Assembly (NCBI GenBank): GCA_016870475.1 | Contig: VGBO01000016.1 | Coordinates: 1 to 40,969 of the forward strand | Direction of reading: 5' to 3' | Length of the DNA stretch: 40,969 bases | Origin: Actinomycetota bacterium | Lineage (GTDB): Bacteria; Actinomycetota; Acidimicrobiia; Acidimicrobiales; CAIXPF01 | Part shown: positions 18,913 to 26,098 of the stretch, piece after piece | How the letters are laid out: each line of letters starts with the position of its first letter | Numbering within the stretch: position 1 is the first letter of the stretch | Program-made: the position numbers and the translations under genes | Notes under the pieces: generated by a model | What the model was told of the DNA's origin: nothing | Seen by the model: only the letters and a program-made list of their open reading frames with translations | Database searches by the model: none

Positions 18913-19707
18913 ATGACCACCGTCTGGCGCTCCTACGAAACCGTGCGCATCGACGGTGACGGCCCGATCCGTCACCTCGTGCTGAACCGTCCCGAGGTCC
19001 ACAACGCGGTGAACCCCCAACTCGTCGCCGACGTGCACCGCGCCTGCCTCGACCTCGACGACGACCCGTCCGCGCGGGTGGTGATCTTCCGGGGCGACGG
19101 CCCGAGCTTCTGTTCGGGGGCGGACCTCAAGTCGCCGCGCGCCTCGACGATGCGGGCGATGATCGGATCGAAGGAGGGTGCCCGCATGTACGACGCGCTC
19201 CTCCACCTCAACGCGGTGACGATCGCTCTCGGCCACGGGCACATGATCGGCGGCGGCGGCGTGTTCCCCGCGGCGTGCGACTTCCGCATCGGCGGGCCGT
19301 CGGTGCGGCTCACGCTCAACGAGGTGAGCATCGGGTTCAACCTGACCTGGCACTCCCTCCCGGTGATGATGAGCATCGTCGGCCCGGTGCGCATGCGGGA
19401 GATGCTCCTCCTCGGTCGCACCTACGACGTCCACCAGCTCGACGCCATGGGGTTCTGGACCGAGATCGTCGACGACGACGCCGACCTCGTGCCCGCCGCC
19501 GAACGACTCGCCGCCGAGATCGTCCGCCAGCCGCCGCAGGCGTCGACGGTGACCAAGGCCTCCATCACCGCCCAGGCGCTCGCCCACTTCCGGGCGGTGC
19601 AGCACATGGACCACATCGCGGTCGGCTACATGAACCTGTCGCAGAACTCCGCCGTCGCCCGTCGCACGTACTTCGACGGGGCAGGACGGGACTGGGTGGA
19701 GGAATGA
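18913..19707 (+). CDS. Enoyl-CoA hydratase/isomerase family protein (crotonase)
   Basis: Crotonase-fold protein, 264 aa. The oxyanion-hole segments are recognisable: SFCSGADLKSP and the IGGGG helix start followed by ACDFRIGGPSVRLTLNEVSIGF. In enoyl-CoA hydratase two glutamates act; the second is present (NEVSIGF) but the first site (GGCEL-like) reads GGGVF, so classical hydration is uncertain and an isomerase or another crotonase reaction is possible. The ATG at 18913 has GGGAG upstream. It is divergent from argS and followed by tRNA-Arg. It may feed the fatty-acid or xenobiotic oxidation suggested by the nearby monooxygenase. Confidence 0.85.
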   Translation: MTTVWRSYETVRIDGDGPIRHLVLNRPEVHNAVNPQLVADVHRACLDLDDDPSARVVIFRGDGPSFCSGADLKSPRASTMRAMIGSKEGARMYDALLHLNAVTIALGHGHMIGGGGVFPAACDFRIGGPSVRLTLNEVSIGFNLTWHSLPVMMSIVGPVRMREMLLLGRTYDVHQLDAMGFWTEIVDDDADLVPAAERLAAEIVRQPPQASTVTKASITAQALAHFRAVQHMDHIAVGYMNLSQNSAVARRTYFDGAGRDWVEE

Positions 19708-19728
19708 AGGGCCGCGACCGCTCGGCAC

Positions 19729-19734
19729 TATGCT
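19729..19734 (+). promoter_or_regulatory. Candidate -10 box of the tRNA-Arg gene
   Basis: TATGCT 11 nt before the mature tRNA 5' end. The -35 region is not convincing. The same hexamer occurs upstream of the lipoprotein gene at 22886-22891. Confidence 0.35.
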
Positions 19735-19745
19735 GACCGGTTCCA

Positions 19746-19817
19746 GCCCTCGTAGCTCAGTGGATAGAGCAGCGGCCTCCGGAGCCGTGTGCGCAGGTTC
19801 GAGTCCTGCCGAGGGCG
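19746..19817 (+). tRNA. tRNA-Arg (anticodon CCG)
   Basis: Full cloverleaf by eye: acceptor stem GCCCTCG/CGAGGGC, D stem GCTC/GAGC, anticodon stem GCGGC/GCCGT with loop CTCCGGA giving anticodon CCG at 19779-19781 (reads CGG), T arm GCAGG-TTCGAGT-CCTGC, discriminator G. The 3' CCA is not encoded (CTC follows). It lies 24 bp before the monooxygenase start. Confidence 0.96.
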
Positions 19818-19841
19818 CTCCACGATCCTGGGAGGGCGCAG

Positions 19842-21485
19842 ATGTCGGACGCACCGACCTCGCACTACGACGCCATCGTGATCGGGGCCGGCTTCGGCGG
19901 GCTGTACGCGCTGCTCCGCCTGCGCGACGGTCTCGGCATGTCGGTCCGAGGGTTCGACGGTGCCGGAGGGGTGGGCGGCACGTGGTGGCACAACCGCTAC
20001 CCCGGCGCCCGCGTCGACGCACCGAGCGCGCCGTTCTACGGCTACACGTTCTCGAAGGAACTCGTGGAGGAGTGGGACTGGACCGAGACCCAGTCCTCGA
20101 GCAGCGACGTGCTGCGCTACCTCGAACACGTCGCCGACCGGTTCGACCTGCGCAAGGACTTCGAGTTCGACACCCGGGTGACCGGCGCCCGTTGGGACGA
20201 CGACGAGCAGCGCTGGACCGTCGAGACCGGGCGCGGGACCCGCGCCACGGCGCGCTTCGTCGTCTGCGCCACCGGTGCCCTGTTCGTCGCGAACAAGCCG
20301 GACTACCCCGGCATCGACGACTTCACCGGCCCGATCCACCACACCGGCCGCTGGCCCCACGAACCGGTCTCCTTCGAGGGCAAGCGGGTCGCCGTCATCG
20401 GCACCGGCTCCTCGGGCGTGCAGGCCATCCCCGAGATCGCGAAGTCCGCCGCGCACGTCACCGTGTTCCAGCGCACGGCGCAGTACGCGCTCCCCGCCCG
20501 GAACCGGCCGCTCGCACTCGAGGAGCTCCAGGCGTACCGCGACGACTGGGACGACCTGCGCGAGTCCATGGTCCGCCGGGGCGGCTGGCCGTTCCCCACC
20601 ACCCGACAGGTCGCGTCGGACCACACGCCCGCCGAGCGTCGGGCGCGCTACGAGGAGCTGTGGGCGCAGGGCGGCATCCATCTCTCGATCAACAGCTACG
20701 TGGGCGTGCTCACCGACGAGGAGCTGAACCGTGAGGTCGGCGACTTCGTACGGGACAAGATCCGCGAGATCGTCCGCGACCCCGAGACCGCCCGGAAGCT
20801 CACCCCCGAGTACCTCTTCGGCACGAAGCGACTCATCCTCGACAACGGGTACTTCGAGACCTACAACCGTGACAACGTCACGCTCGTCGACCTGCGCGAG
20901 CACCCGATCACGTCCTTCACGGCGACGACCGTGCGCACCGAGCGCAGCGAGCACCCCATCGACATGCTGGTGCTCGCCACCGGGTTCGACGCGGTCAGCG
21001 GCTCGATGCTGCAGCTCGACCCGCAGGGCGTCGACGGTGTCCGGTTGAGCGACAAGTGGGCGACGCGTTTCTACACGAACCTCGGCATGTCGATCGCCGG
21101 GTTCCCGAACCTGTTCATGATCCACGGCCCGCAGTCGCCGGGTGTGCTCTACACGATGCCCCTCGGCGGCGAACGCCACGTGGCGTGGATCGAAGCGGCG
21201 ATCCGCCATCTGGAGGAGCACGGCTTCGGCGCGATCGACACCACCGAGGAGGCCGAGGCCGCCTGGGACAATGAGGTCAACGCTCTCGCGAACCGCACCC
21301 TCTACCCGCGGACGAACTCGTGGTACACCGGGGCGAACATCCCCGGGAAGCCCCGCCAGTTCCTCGCCCACACCATGGGGTCGCGCTACTTCGACCGGAT
21401 CGACGCCATCGCCGCGGAGGGGTTCCCGGGTTTCGTCTTCACCCCGCAGCGCGCTGCGGAGCACCCGACACCCGCCACCCGCTGA
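19842..21485 (+). CDS. Baeyer-Villiger-type flavin monooxygenase
   Basis: FAD- and NADPH-dependent oxygenase of 547 aa. The N-terminal FAD site is IVIGAGFGGLYALLRLR, followed by GGVGGTWWHNRYPGARVD. The Baeyer-Villiger fingerprint FxGxxxHxxxWP is met exactly by FTGPIHHTGRWP (about residue 165). The second Rossmann motif, for NADPH, is VIGTGSSGVQAIPEIA. The length matches cyclohexanone-monooxygenase-like enzymes that turn ketones into esters or lactones. The substrate is unknown. The ATG at 19842 has GGGAGGG 5-6 nt upstream. It ends 2 bp from the convergent nitroreductase. Confidence 0.92.
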   Translation: MSDAPTSHYDAIVIGAGFGGLYALLRLRDGLGMSVRGFDGAGGVGGTWWHNRYPGARVDAPSAPFYGYTFSKELVEEWDWTETQSSSSDVLRYLEHVADRFDLRKDFEFDTRVTGARWDDDEQRWTVETGRGTRATARFVVCATGALFVANKPDYPGIDDFTGPIHHTGRWPHEPVSFEGKRVAVIGTGSSGVQAIPEIAKSAAHVTVFQRTAQYALPARNRPLALEELQAYRDDWDDLRESMVRRGGWPFPTTRQVASDHTPAERRARYEELWAQGGIHLSINSYVGVLTDEELNREVGDFVRDKIREIVRDPETARKLTPEYLFGTKRLILDNGYFETYNRDNVTLVDLREHPITSFTATTVRTERSEHPIDMLVLATGFDAVSGSMLQLDPQGVDGVRLSDKWATRFYTNLGMSIAGFPNLFMIHGPQSPGVLYTMPLGGERHVAWIEAAIRHLEEHGFGAIDTTEEAEAAWDNEVNALANRTLYPRTNSWYTGANIPGKPRQFLAHTMGSRYFDRIDAIAAEGFPGFVFTPQRAAEHPTPATR

Positions 21486-21487
21486 GG

Positions 21488-22129
21488 TCAGGCAATCGGG
21501 TTCTTGTAGGTGTCGAGGTAGGTGATCTCCGCCACCGGCGGGCGGGCGGCCGGCTTGAAGTCGGTGCCCTTGGTGTAGGCGACCGGCAACAACCCGGCCT
21601 GGCTCATGTGCGGCGGGATCCCGAGCAACTCGGCCGCCTCCTCCTCGAGTCCGAGGTGCAGCGTCGTGAGACAACTCCCGAGGCCTCGGCTGCGCAGCGC
21701 GAGCTGGAAGCTCCACACCGCCGGCATGATCGACCCCATCAGCCCTGCCGCGCCGTTGGTGGTGCCGTCGACCCGCCCGATGATCATCGGGATCACCATG
21801 ACCGGCACCCGCGCCAGGTTCTGGGCCAGGAAGTTGGCCGAGTCGAGCACCCGACCGGTCTGACTGGCGGCGTCGGCCTGCTCGGCGGCGCTGCGGAGGT
21901 ACTCCCCGCCCGCACGGCGGTACAGGTCGGCCAGCGCATCCTTCTTCGCCTGATCCCGCACGACCAGCCAGCGCCAGCTCTGCCGGTTCGACCCGGTCGG
22001 CGCCTGGACGGCGAGCTGCAGGCATTCGAGCAGCACGTCGTCGGGCACCGGCCGGTCGAAGTCGAGCCGCTTGCGCACCGCCCGGGTGGTCGAGAGGAGG
22101 GCGTCTACGTGCTCGAGGTCGAACTGCAT
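21488..22129 (-). CDS. Nitroreductase family protein
   Basis: FMN-dependent nitroreductase-fold protein of 213 aa. Family features are the N-terminal STTRAVRKRLDFDRPVPDDVL, the FMN-contacting QAPTGSNRQSWRWLVV, and the C-terminal LRSRGLGSCLTTLHL with GLLPVAYTKG. Likely cytoplasmic homodimer reducing nitro, quinone or enone groups with NAD(P)H; the substrate is unknown. ATG 22129 is chosen; a GTG one codon earlier is equally possible, and no strong ribosome binding site is seen. Confidence 0.9.
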   Translation of the reverse strand: MQFDLEHVDALLSTTRAVRKRLDFDRPVPDDVLLECLQLAVQAPTGSNRQSWRWLVVRDQAKKDALADLYRRAGGEYLRSAAEQADAASQTGRVLDSANFLAQNLARVPVMVIPMIIGRVDGTTNGAAGLMGSIMPAVWSFQLALRSRGLGSCLTTLHLGLEEEAAELLGIPPHMSQAGLLPVAYTKGTDFKPAARPPVAEITYLDTYKNPIA

Positions 22130-22184
22130 CACCGGAGTCTGCTCCGCTGAACCGCCGCCTGCCACCCGGCGGGGACGGCACACC

Positions 22185-22763
22185 TCAGCAGGCCGGTGAC
22201 GCCACCTTGAACTTCTTCGTCTCGCCGTTTTCAGCGTCGACGATCACGTCGATCTGCTTGTAGGCGTGCGTGACGCACCCGACGGTCTGGGTCCAGACCT
22301 TCGTGTACTCGCCGTAGACGGCCTGCTCCGGTGCACCGGCGCAGGTGGTACCGCCGCCGTTGACCGCATTGCCGTACTCGTTGTAGCGGACCGCGCACAC
22401 CCGCCGGATGCCCTGCTTGCTGCCGGTGCGCACGCCCGGGTCGGCTGCGTCGACGGTGAGACGGAGTTGCTGTCCCGAGCGTGCCTGCGTGATCGACGCG
22501 GTGATCCCACCCGCCGCCGTCGTCGGTGTAACGGCGGCCGTCGTCGGTGTAGCGGCGGCCGTGGTCGGCGTGCCCGCAGCAGTCGTGACGGACGCTGCCC
22601 CGGCCGCTGTCGTGGCCGCTGTCGTGGCCGGAGCCATCACCTCGGTCGACTCGACCTGGACGGCCTCGCCGGCCGCCTCCTGGGCGTCGTCGCTCCCGCC
22701 GCACGCCGCGGCCATGAGCGCCGTCAGCGAGAGCGCTGCGATGGTGGTCAGTCGTCGGTTCAT
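22185..22763 (-). CDS. Secreted lipoprotein with Thr/Ala-rich linker, likely partner of the adjacent sigma factor
   Basis: A 192-residue protein with a lipoprotein signal: MNRR, a hydrophobic stretch, then LMAAAC-GGSDD (acceptor Cys near residue 21). A low-complexity linker with three seven-residue repeats TPTTAA(A/V/G) leads to a globular domain from about residue 85. That domain has four cysteines (RRVCAVRY, TTCAGA, VGCVTHAY and the very last residue), which probably form two disulfides. I recognise no family. The start ATG has GGGAG 6 nt upstream. Its upstream DNA carries the same bipartite element as the sigma-factor gene, and both proteins end in Cys. Confidence 0.85.
   Translation of the reverse strand: MNRRLTTIAALSLTALMAAACGGSDDAQEAAGEAVQVESTEVMAPATTAATTAAGAASVTTAAGTPTTAAATPTTAAVTPTTAAGGITASITQARSGQQLRLTVDAADPGVRTGSKQGIRRVCAVRYNEYGNAVNGGGTTCAGAPEQAVYGEYTKVWTQTVGCVTHAYKQIDVIVDAENGETKKFKVASPAC
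22513..22575 (-). repeat. Three tandem 21-bp repeats inside the lipoprotein gene
   Basis: Three near-identical 21-bp units (22513-22533, 22534-22554, 22555-22575) encode the TPTTAAx linker repeats. The first two differ at only two positions, which suggests recent slippage expansion. Confidence 0.8.
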
Positions 22764-22805
22764 CTGGATCTCCCTGGGTCCCGCCGGACGCTCCGTGCGC
22801 CCCGC

Positions 22806-22840
22806 TGCCGGGTGGATCCACGCACGACCCCTCCGGTCAC
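22806..22840 (-). promoter_or_regulatory. Putative ECF-type promoter of the lipoprotein gene
   Basis: On the minus strand: GTGACC (22835-22840), 15 bp, GGATC (22815-22819), 2 bp, CCCGGCA (22806-22812). The same 18 fixed bases in the same spacing stand before the sigma-factor gene at 24434-24468. The spacing suits an ECF sigma -35/-10 pair. The lipoprotein ATG lies 42 bp downstream. Confidence 0.6.
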
Positions 22841-22885
22841 ACTTTTCTCCTGCGCACGCCGGCCGGGTGGCCGAGCACGGTAGGG

Positions 22886-22891
22886 AGCATA
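22886..22891 (-). promoter_or_regulatory. Possible housekeeping -10 box upstream of the lipoprotein gene
   Basis: TATGCT on the minus strand, about 122 nt before the lipoprotein ATG and just behind the sigma-factor stop codon. There is no clear -35. It could give basal transcription in addition to the element at 22806-22840. Confidence 0.25.
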
Positions 22892-22900
22892 CCGGCAGCG

Positions 22901-24418
22901 TCAGCACGCCACCTTCACCTGCACCACGGCGCCCCACGGGGCAGAACGGTTGCCCGCCGCGTCGAGGACCGCGTTCACCCGCACGCGGACCGCGCCGGCG
23001 TACTTCACCGGGCCGAGTGTGCCGACCAGTCGCCCGGACTGTGCGGTCATCGTCAGGGACCGCCAGGTGATCCCGTCGAGGGAGACCTCGACGTCGCCGC
23101 CGACCACCCCCACGTCGTCGGAGACGGCGACGGTGAGCATGGTCGTCGTCGGGATGAGGGTGACCGGGCACCCTGTCGACGTCGCCCGGATCGTGTTCCG
23201 CGCGGCGCTCACCGACAGGATCTTCGGCGGCAGCGTGTCCCCCTTCGTGGTCGAGGGTGCCCCACCCGTCGCCGACCCGGGTACCCCCGGACCGTCCGCC
23301 GTGGTCGTGGACGTGGGCGCCGACCCGGTCGGGACGACACTCGTGACCGCGCCGGTGGCGGTCGCCGTGGCACCCGATGCCCCCGTCCCCGACCCGTCGG
23401 CGGTCGGTGCGGTGACCGCCGCCGCGGCCCCCGTCGGCCCGGCGACCTCCTCGGCGTCGGTCCGGCCATCGCCCACGAGGGAAGGGAACGCTGCGACGGC
23501 GGCGATCACCACGACGAGCGCCACCACCGCGAGCCCGACGGGTCGGAACCCTCGGCCGGTCCTCGGGAAGCCGTCGCGGCCCGCACGGAACGCCGACCGG
23601 TCCGGCACGGGCAGACCCGCCCCGTCGACCGGCAACGCGCCGAGGAGCGCGTCCCGCACCGACGCCGGCGCCGCATGCGCGGGGGACGAGCGGAACGCCG
23701 CGACCGCCCGTGGTGCCCGCCGCCGGTCGTCGCAGACGGCGCAGCCGTCGGCATGGCGGGCGATCCGCTTGCGCCACAGCGGGGTGAGCGCACCCTCGTA
23801 GCCGTCGAGGAGCGCTGTGAACGTCAGGCACCCACCGTCGTCGAAGCGCAGCAACCGCAGCGCGCCCACCGAACGTTCGAGGTTCTGGCGCATGCGGCCG
23901 ACGGTGACGTTCGCGTGGTGTCGGGTCATCCCGAGCGCCGCAGCGAGCTCCGGGCCCTCGAGCCCCTGGCGGACGGAGAGCTCGAGCGCGGCGCGCTCCG
24001 CATCGTTCAGCCCGGCGGCCGCCTCCCACACGAGGGCGACCTCCGCCGAGGCGTCGACCCCTGCGGCCACGTCCGCTGCGACGTCGCCGACCGCAGCGAC
24101 CGTGCCGACCTCGAGCTCACCGCCCATCGGGTCCACCGGCTCGGACCGCGACGCCTTCGCTCCGAGACGGGCCACCCGGTTCCGGGCGATCGCGAACAAC
24201 CACGGGCGCACCCGGTCCGGGTCGCGGAGTTGCCCGAGCCGCTGCCAGGCCACGAGGAACGTCTCCGACAGCGCGTCCTCGGCGACACCCCGGTCGCGCG
24301 TGAGGGTGACGCACAGCGAGAACACCCGGTCGGCGTAGCGGTCGTAGAGCGCGGCGAACGCCGCCCGGTCGCCGGACCGGGCGGCGACCACCAGGTCGGT
24401 ATCGGTTGCCGTGCGCAT
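22901..24418 (-). CDS. Membrane-anchored ECF sigma factor fused to zinc-finger anti-sigma segment and extracytoplasmic domain
   Basis: A 505-residue multidomain regulator. Residues about 8-85 form ECF sigma region 2 (AAFAALYDRYADRVFSLC, AEDALSETFLVAWQRL, RPWLFAIARNRVARLG). Residues about 130-185 form region 4 (LNDAERAALELSVRQGLEGP, ELAAALGMTRHHANVTVGRM). Then comes an anti-sigma-like zinc motif H222xxxC226xxC229 (RHADGCAVC), one membrane helix near 303-325, a Thr/Gly/Ser-rich linker and an Ig-like outer domain ending DAAGNRSAPWG...VKVAC. The sigma part should face the cytoplasm and the C-terminus the outside. The ATG at 24418 has GGGAG 8 nt upstream. It is probably autoregulated through the element at 24434-24468. 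Confidence 0.92.
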   Translation of the reverse strand: MRTATDTDLVVAARSGDRAAFAALYDRYADRVFSLCVTLTRDRGVAEDALSETFLVAWQRLGQLRDPDRVRPWLFAIARNRVARLGAKASRSEPVDPMGGELEVGTVAAVGDVAADVAAGVDASAEVALVWEAAAGLNDAERAALELSVRQGLEGPELAAALGMTRHHANVTVGRMRQNLERSVGALRLLRFDDGGCLTFTALLDGYEGALTPLWRKRIARHADGCAVCDDRRRAPRAVAAFRSSPAHAAPASVRDALLGALPVDGAGLPVPDRSAFRAGRDGFPRTGRGFRPVGLAVVALVVVIAAVAAFPSLVGDGRTDAEEVAGPTGAAAAVTAPTADGSGTGASGATATATGAVTSVVPTGSAPTSTTTADGPGVPGSATGGAPSTTKGDTLPPKILSVSAARNTIRATSTGCPVTLIPTTTMLTVAVSDDVGVVGGDVEVSLDGITWRSLTMTAQSGRLVGTLGPVKYAGAVRVRVNAVLDAAGNRSAPWGAVVQVKVAC

Positions 24419-24433
24419 CGTCGGAGTCTCCCA

Positions 24434-24468
24434 TGCCGGGGAGATCCGCCCCGGAGACATCGGGTCAC
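24434..24468 (-). promoter_or_regulatory. Putative autoregulated ECF promoter of the sigma-factor gene
   Basis: On the minus strand: GTGACC (24463-24468), 15 bp, GGATC (24443-24447), 2 bp, CCCGGCA (24434-24440). This matches the element at 22806-22840 at all 18 listed positions and in spacing. A start site a few nt after GGATC would leave a leader of about 17-20 nt containing the GGGAG ribosome binding site. Confidence 0.6.
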
Positions 24469-24487
24469 GGAAACCTTCCGCCGCCGA

Positions 24488-24940
24488 TCAGGTGCGGGCG
24501 ACCGGCACCTTCGCCGCAGCGGAGACCGCCGCCGGGGCGGCCGGCACCCGGACCTCGAGGATCCCGTCGTGGTAACTGGCGATCACGTCGGCCTCCGAGC
24601 ACCCTTCGGGCAGTGGCAGCGTGCGGCTGAACGCTCCGTAGCGGAACTCGCTCCGGAACCCCCGGCGACGTTCCTCGACGTGCTCCCGGTGCCGTTCGAC
24701 GCTGATGTGGACCATGCCCCGGTCGACGGTGACATCCGCGTCCTTGTCCGGGTCGATCCCCGGCGCCTTGGCCCGCACGACGTACATGCCGTCCTCCATC
24801 TCCTCCTCCACCCGGAGCTCGCCGAGCCCGGGCAGCATCCCGTCGACCATCGTCATCAGGTCCCAGCGGTCACCATCGGTCCACCAGCGTCGAGCCGGCC
24901 AGAGTGCCCGCATCGCCTCCGTCGTCTTGGTCGCAGCCAT
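24488..24940 (-). CDS. Small heat-shock protein (Hsp20/alpha-crystallin family)
   Basis: ATP-independent holdase chaperone of 150 aa. The alpha-crystallin domain spans about residues 40-130, with YVVRAKAPGIDPDKDADVTV, the FRYGAFSRTLPLPEG segment and the closing GILEVRVP, the equivalent of the GxL strand. The C-terminal tail lacks a clean IxI motif (AAKVPVART). The ATG at 24940 follows GAGGAGG by 6 nt. It is divergent from the carotenoid operon. No HAIR or CIRCE element is visible upstream. Confidence 0.93.
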   Translation of the reverse strand: MAATKTTEAMRALWPARRWWTDGDRWDLMTMVDGMLPGLGELRVEEEMEDGMYVVRAKAPGIDPDKDADVTVDRGMVHISVERHREHVEERRRGFRSEFRYGAFSRTLPLPEGCSEADVIASYHDGILEVRVPAAPAAVSAAAKVPVART

Positions 24941-24999
24941 CGTCGTGTCCTCCTCGGGTTCGTGACGCCACTGCGGTCGTCAGCGTTCGCGCTACCCGG

Positions 25000-25027
25000 C
25001 GGACAGCGCGGGAAACCCCGGTAGGTT
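25000..25027 (+). promoter_or_regulatory. Promoter of the carotenoid operon
   Basis: CGGACA (25000-25005), a 16-bp spacer and TAGGTT (25022-25027). The GTG at 25034 is 6 nt after the -10 box, so the transcript is probably leaderless and that GTG is preferred over the in-frame GTG at 25028. Confidence 0.55.
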
Positions 25028-25033
25028 GTGCCC

Positions 25034-26098
25034 GTGTCGCCGTCGGTCCCGCAGTTCGAGCCGGTACGCGTCGCCGTCGACGCCCGACTCGACACCCTCC
25101 TCGTCGACGAGCAGGAACGCTGGGGGGCGGTCCACCCCGACCTCGACGTCGGCTTCGACCTCCTGCGCCGGTTCATCACGAACGGCGGCAAGCGGATCCG
25201 TCCGGCGTTCTGCTTCTGGGCGTTCGTCGGTGCCGGCGGCGACGCCGACGACCGCCGCATCGCCGACCTCGGCGCGGCCGTGGAGATGCTCCACACGTTC
25301 GCGCTCGTGCACGACGACGTCATGGACGGCTCCGACACGCGTCGCCATGCGCCCACCGTGCACCGGGCCGTCGAAGGCCTGCACGCGGCGTCGGCGTGGC
25401 GGGGCGAGCCGCGCCGCTTCAGCGAGGGCATGGCGATCCTGCTCGGCGACCTCGCGTTCGTCTACGCCGACCGGCTCGTCGCCGAGTTCCCCCGCGAGGT
25501 CACCGACCTGTTCGGCGAGATGCAGGTCGAGCTCCATGTCGGGCAGTACCTCGACATGATGGGCGCCGCGCGCCGGGACCTCGATCGGGACCGGGCCGAG
25601 ACCGTGATCCGCTACAAGACCGCCAAGTACTCGGTGGAGCGTCCGCTGCACCTCGGCGCTGCGCTCGCCGGGCGTCTCGGCGACCTCGGCGACGGCCTCA
25701 GCAGCTTCGGTCTGGCCGTCGGCGAGGCGTTCCAGCTCCGCGACGACGTCCTCGGTGCGTTCGGGGACCCGGCCGAGACGGGCAAGCCCACCGGCGACGA
25801 CTTCCGTGAGGGCAAGCAGACCCTCCTCGTGCACCTCGCACGACGCTGGGCGACCGACGGCGGACGCACTGCTGCACACCAGCTCCTCGAACGCCTCGGC
25901 GAGGTCGACCTCGCGCCCGCCGAGGTCGAGGGCCTGCGTGAGGTGCTCGTCGCGAGCGGAGCGCGTGCCGCCGTCGAGGCGCGCATCGACGAGCTCGTGA
26001 CCGATGGCCTCGCCGCGCTCGGGGACCTCGACCTCGCGCCCGTCGCTGCGGCCGAGCTCGCCGACCTCGCCCGCCGATCCGCATGGAGGACCACATGA
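25034..26098 (+). CDS. Polyprenyl synthetase, probable geranylgeranyl diphosphate synthase (CrtE/IdsA type)
   Basis: All-helical prenyltransferase of 354 aa that condenses IPP with allylic diphosphates. The first aspartate-rich motif is DDVMD (94-98) in LVHDDVMDGSDTRR, followed by RYKTAKYSVERPLHLG. The second is LRDDVLGAFGDPAETGKP, in the DDxxG form common in actinobacterial GGPP synthases. The phytoene synthase and desaturase genes that follow make a C20 product (GGPP) the likely output. The start is GTG 25034, leaderless after TAGGTT. It overlaps crtI in ATGA, the first of six overlaps or contacts in this operon. Confidence 0.92.
   Translation: MSPSVPQFEPVRVAVDARLDTLLVDEQERWGAVHPDLDVGFDLLRRFITNGGKRIRPAFCFWAFVGAGGDADDRRIADLGAAVEMLHTFALVHDDVMDGSDTRRHAPTVHRAVEGLHAASAWRGEPRRFSEGMAILLGDLAFVYADRLVAEFPREVTDLFGEMQVELHVGQYLDMMGAARRDLDRDRAETVIRYKTAKYSVERPLHLGAALAGRLGDLGDGLSSFGLAVGEAFQLRDDVLGAFGDPAETGKPTGDDFREGKQTLLVHLARRWATDGGRTAAHQLLERLGEVDLAPAEVEGLREVLVASGARAAVEARIDELVTDGLAALGDLDLAPVAAAELADLARRSAWRTT

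Noticed and set aside
22513-22575. Tandem repeats as a CRISPR array
   Set aside because: Three contiguous 21-bp coding repeats without spacers that encode a Thr/Ala linker; no cas genes are present.
22185-24940. Insertion sequence or prophage
   Set aside because: No transposase, integrase, inverted repeats or attachment sites were found here or anywhere else in the window.
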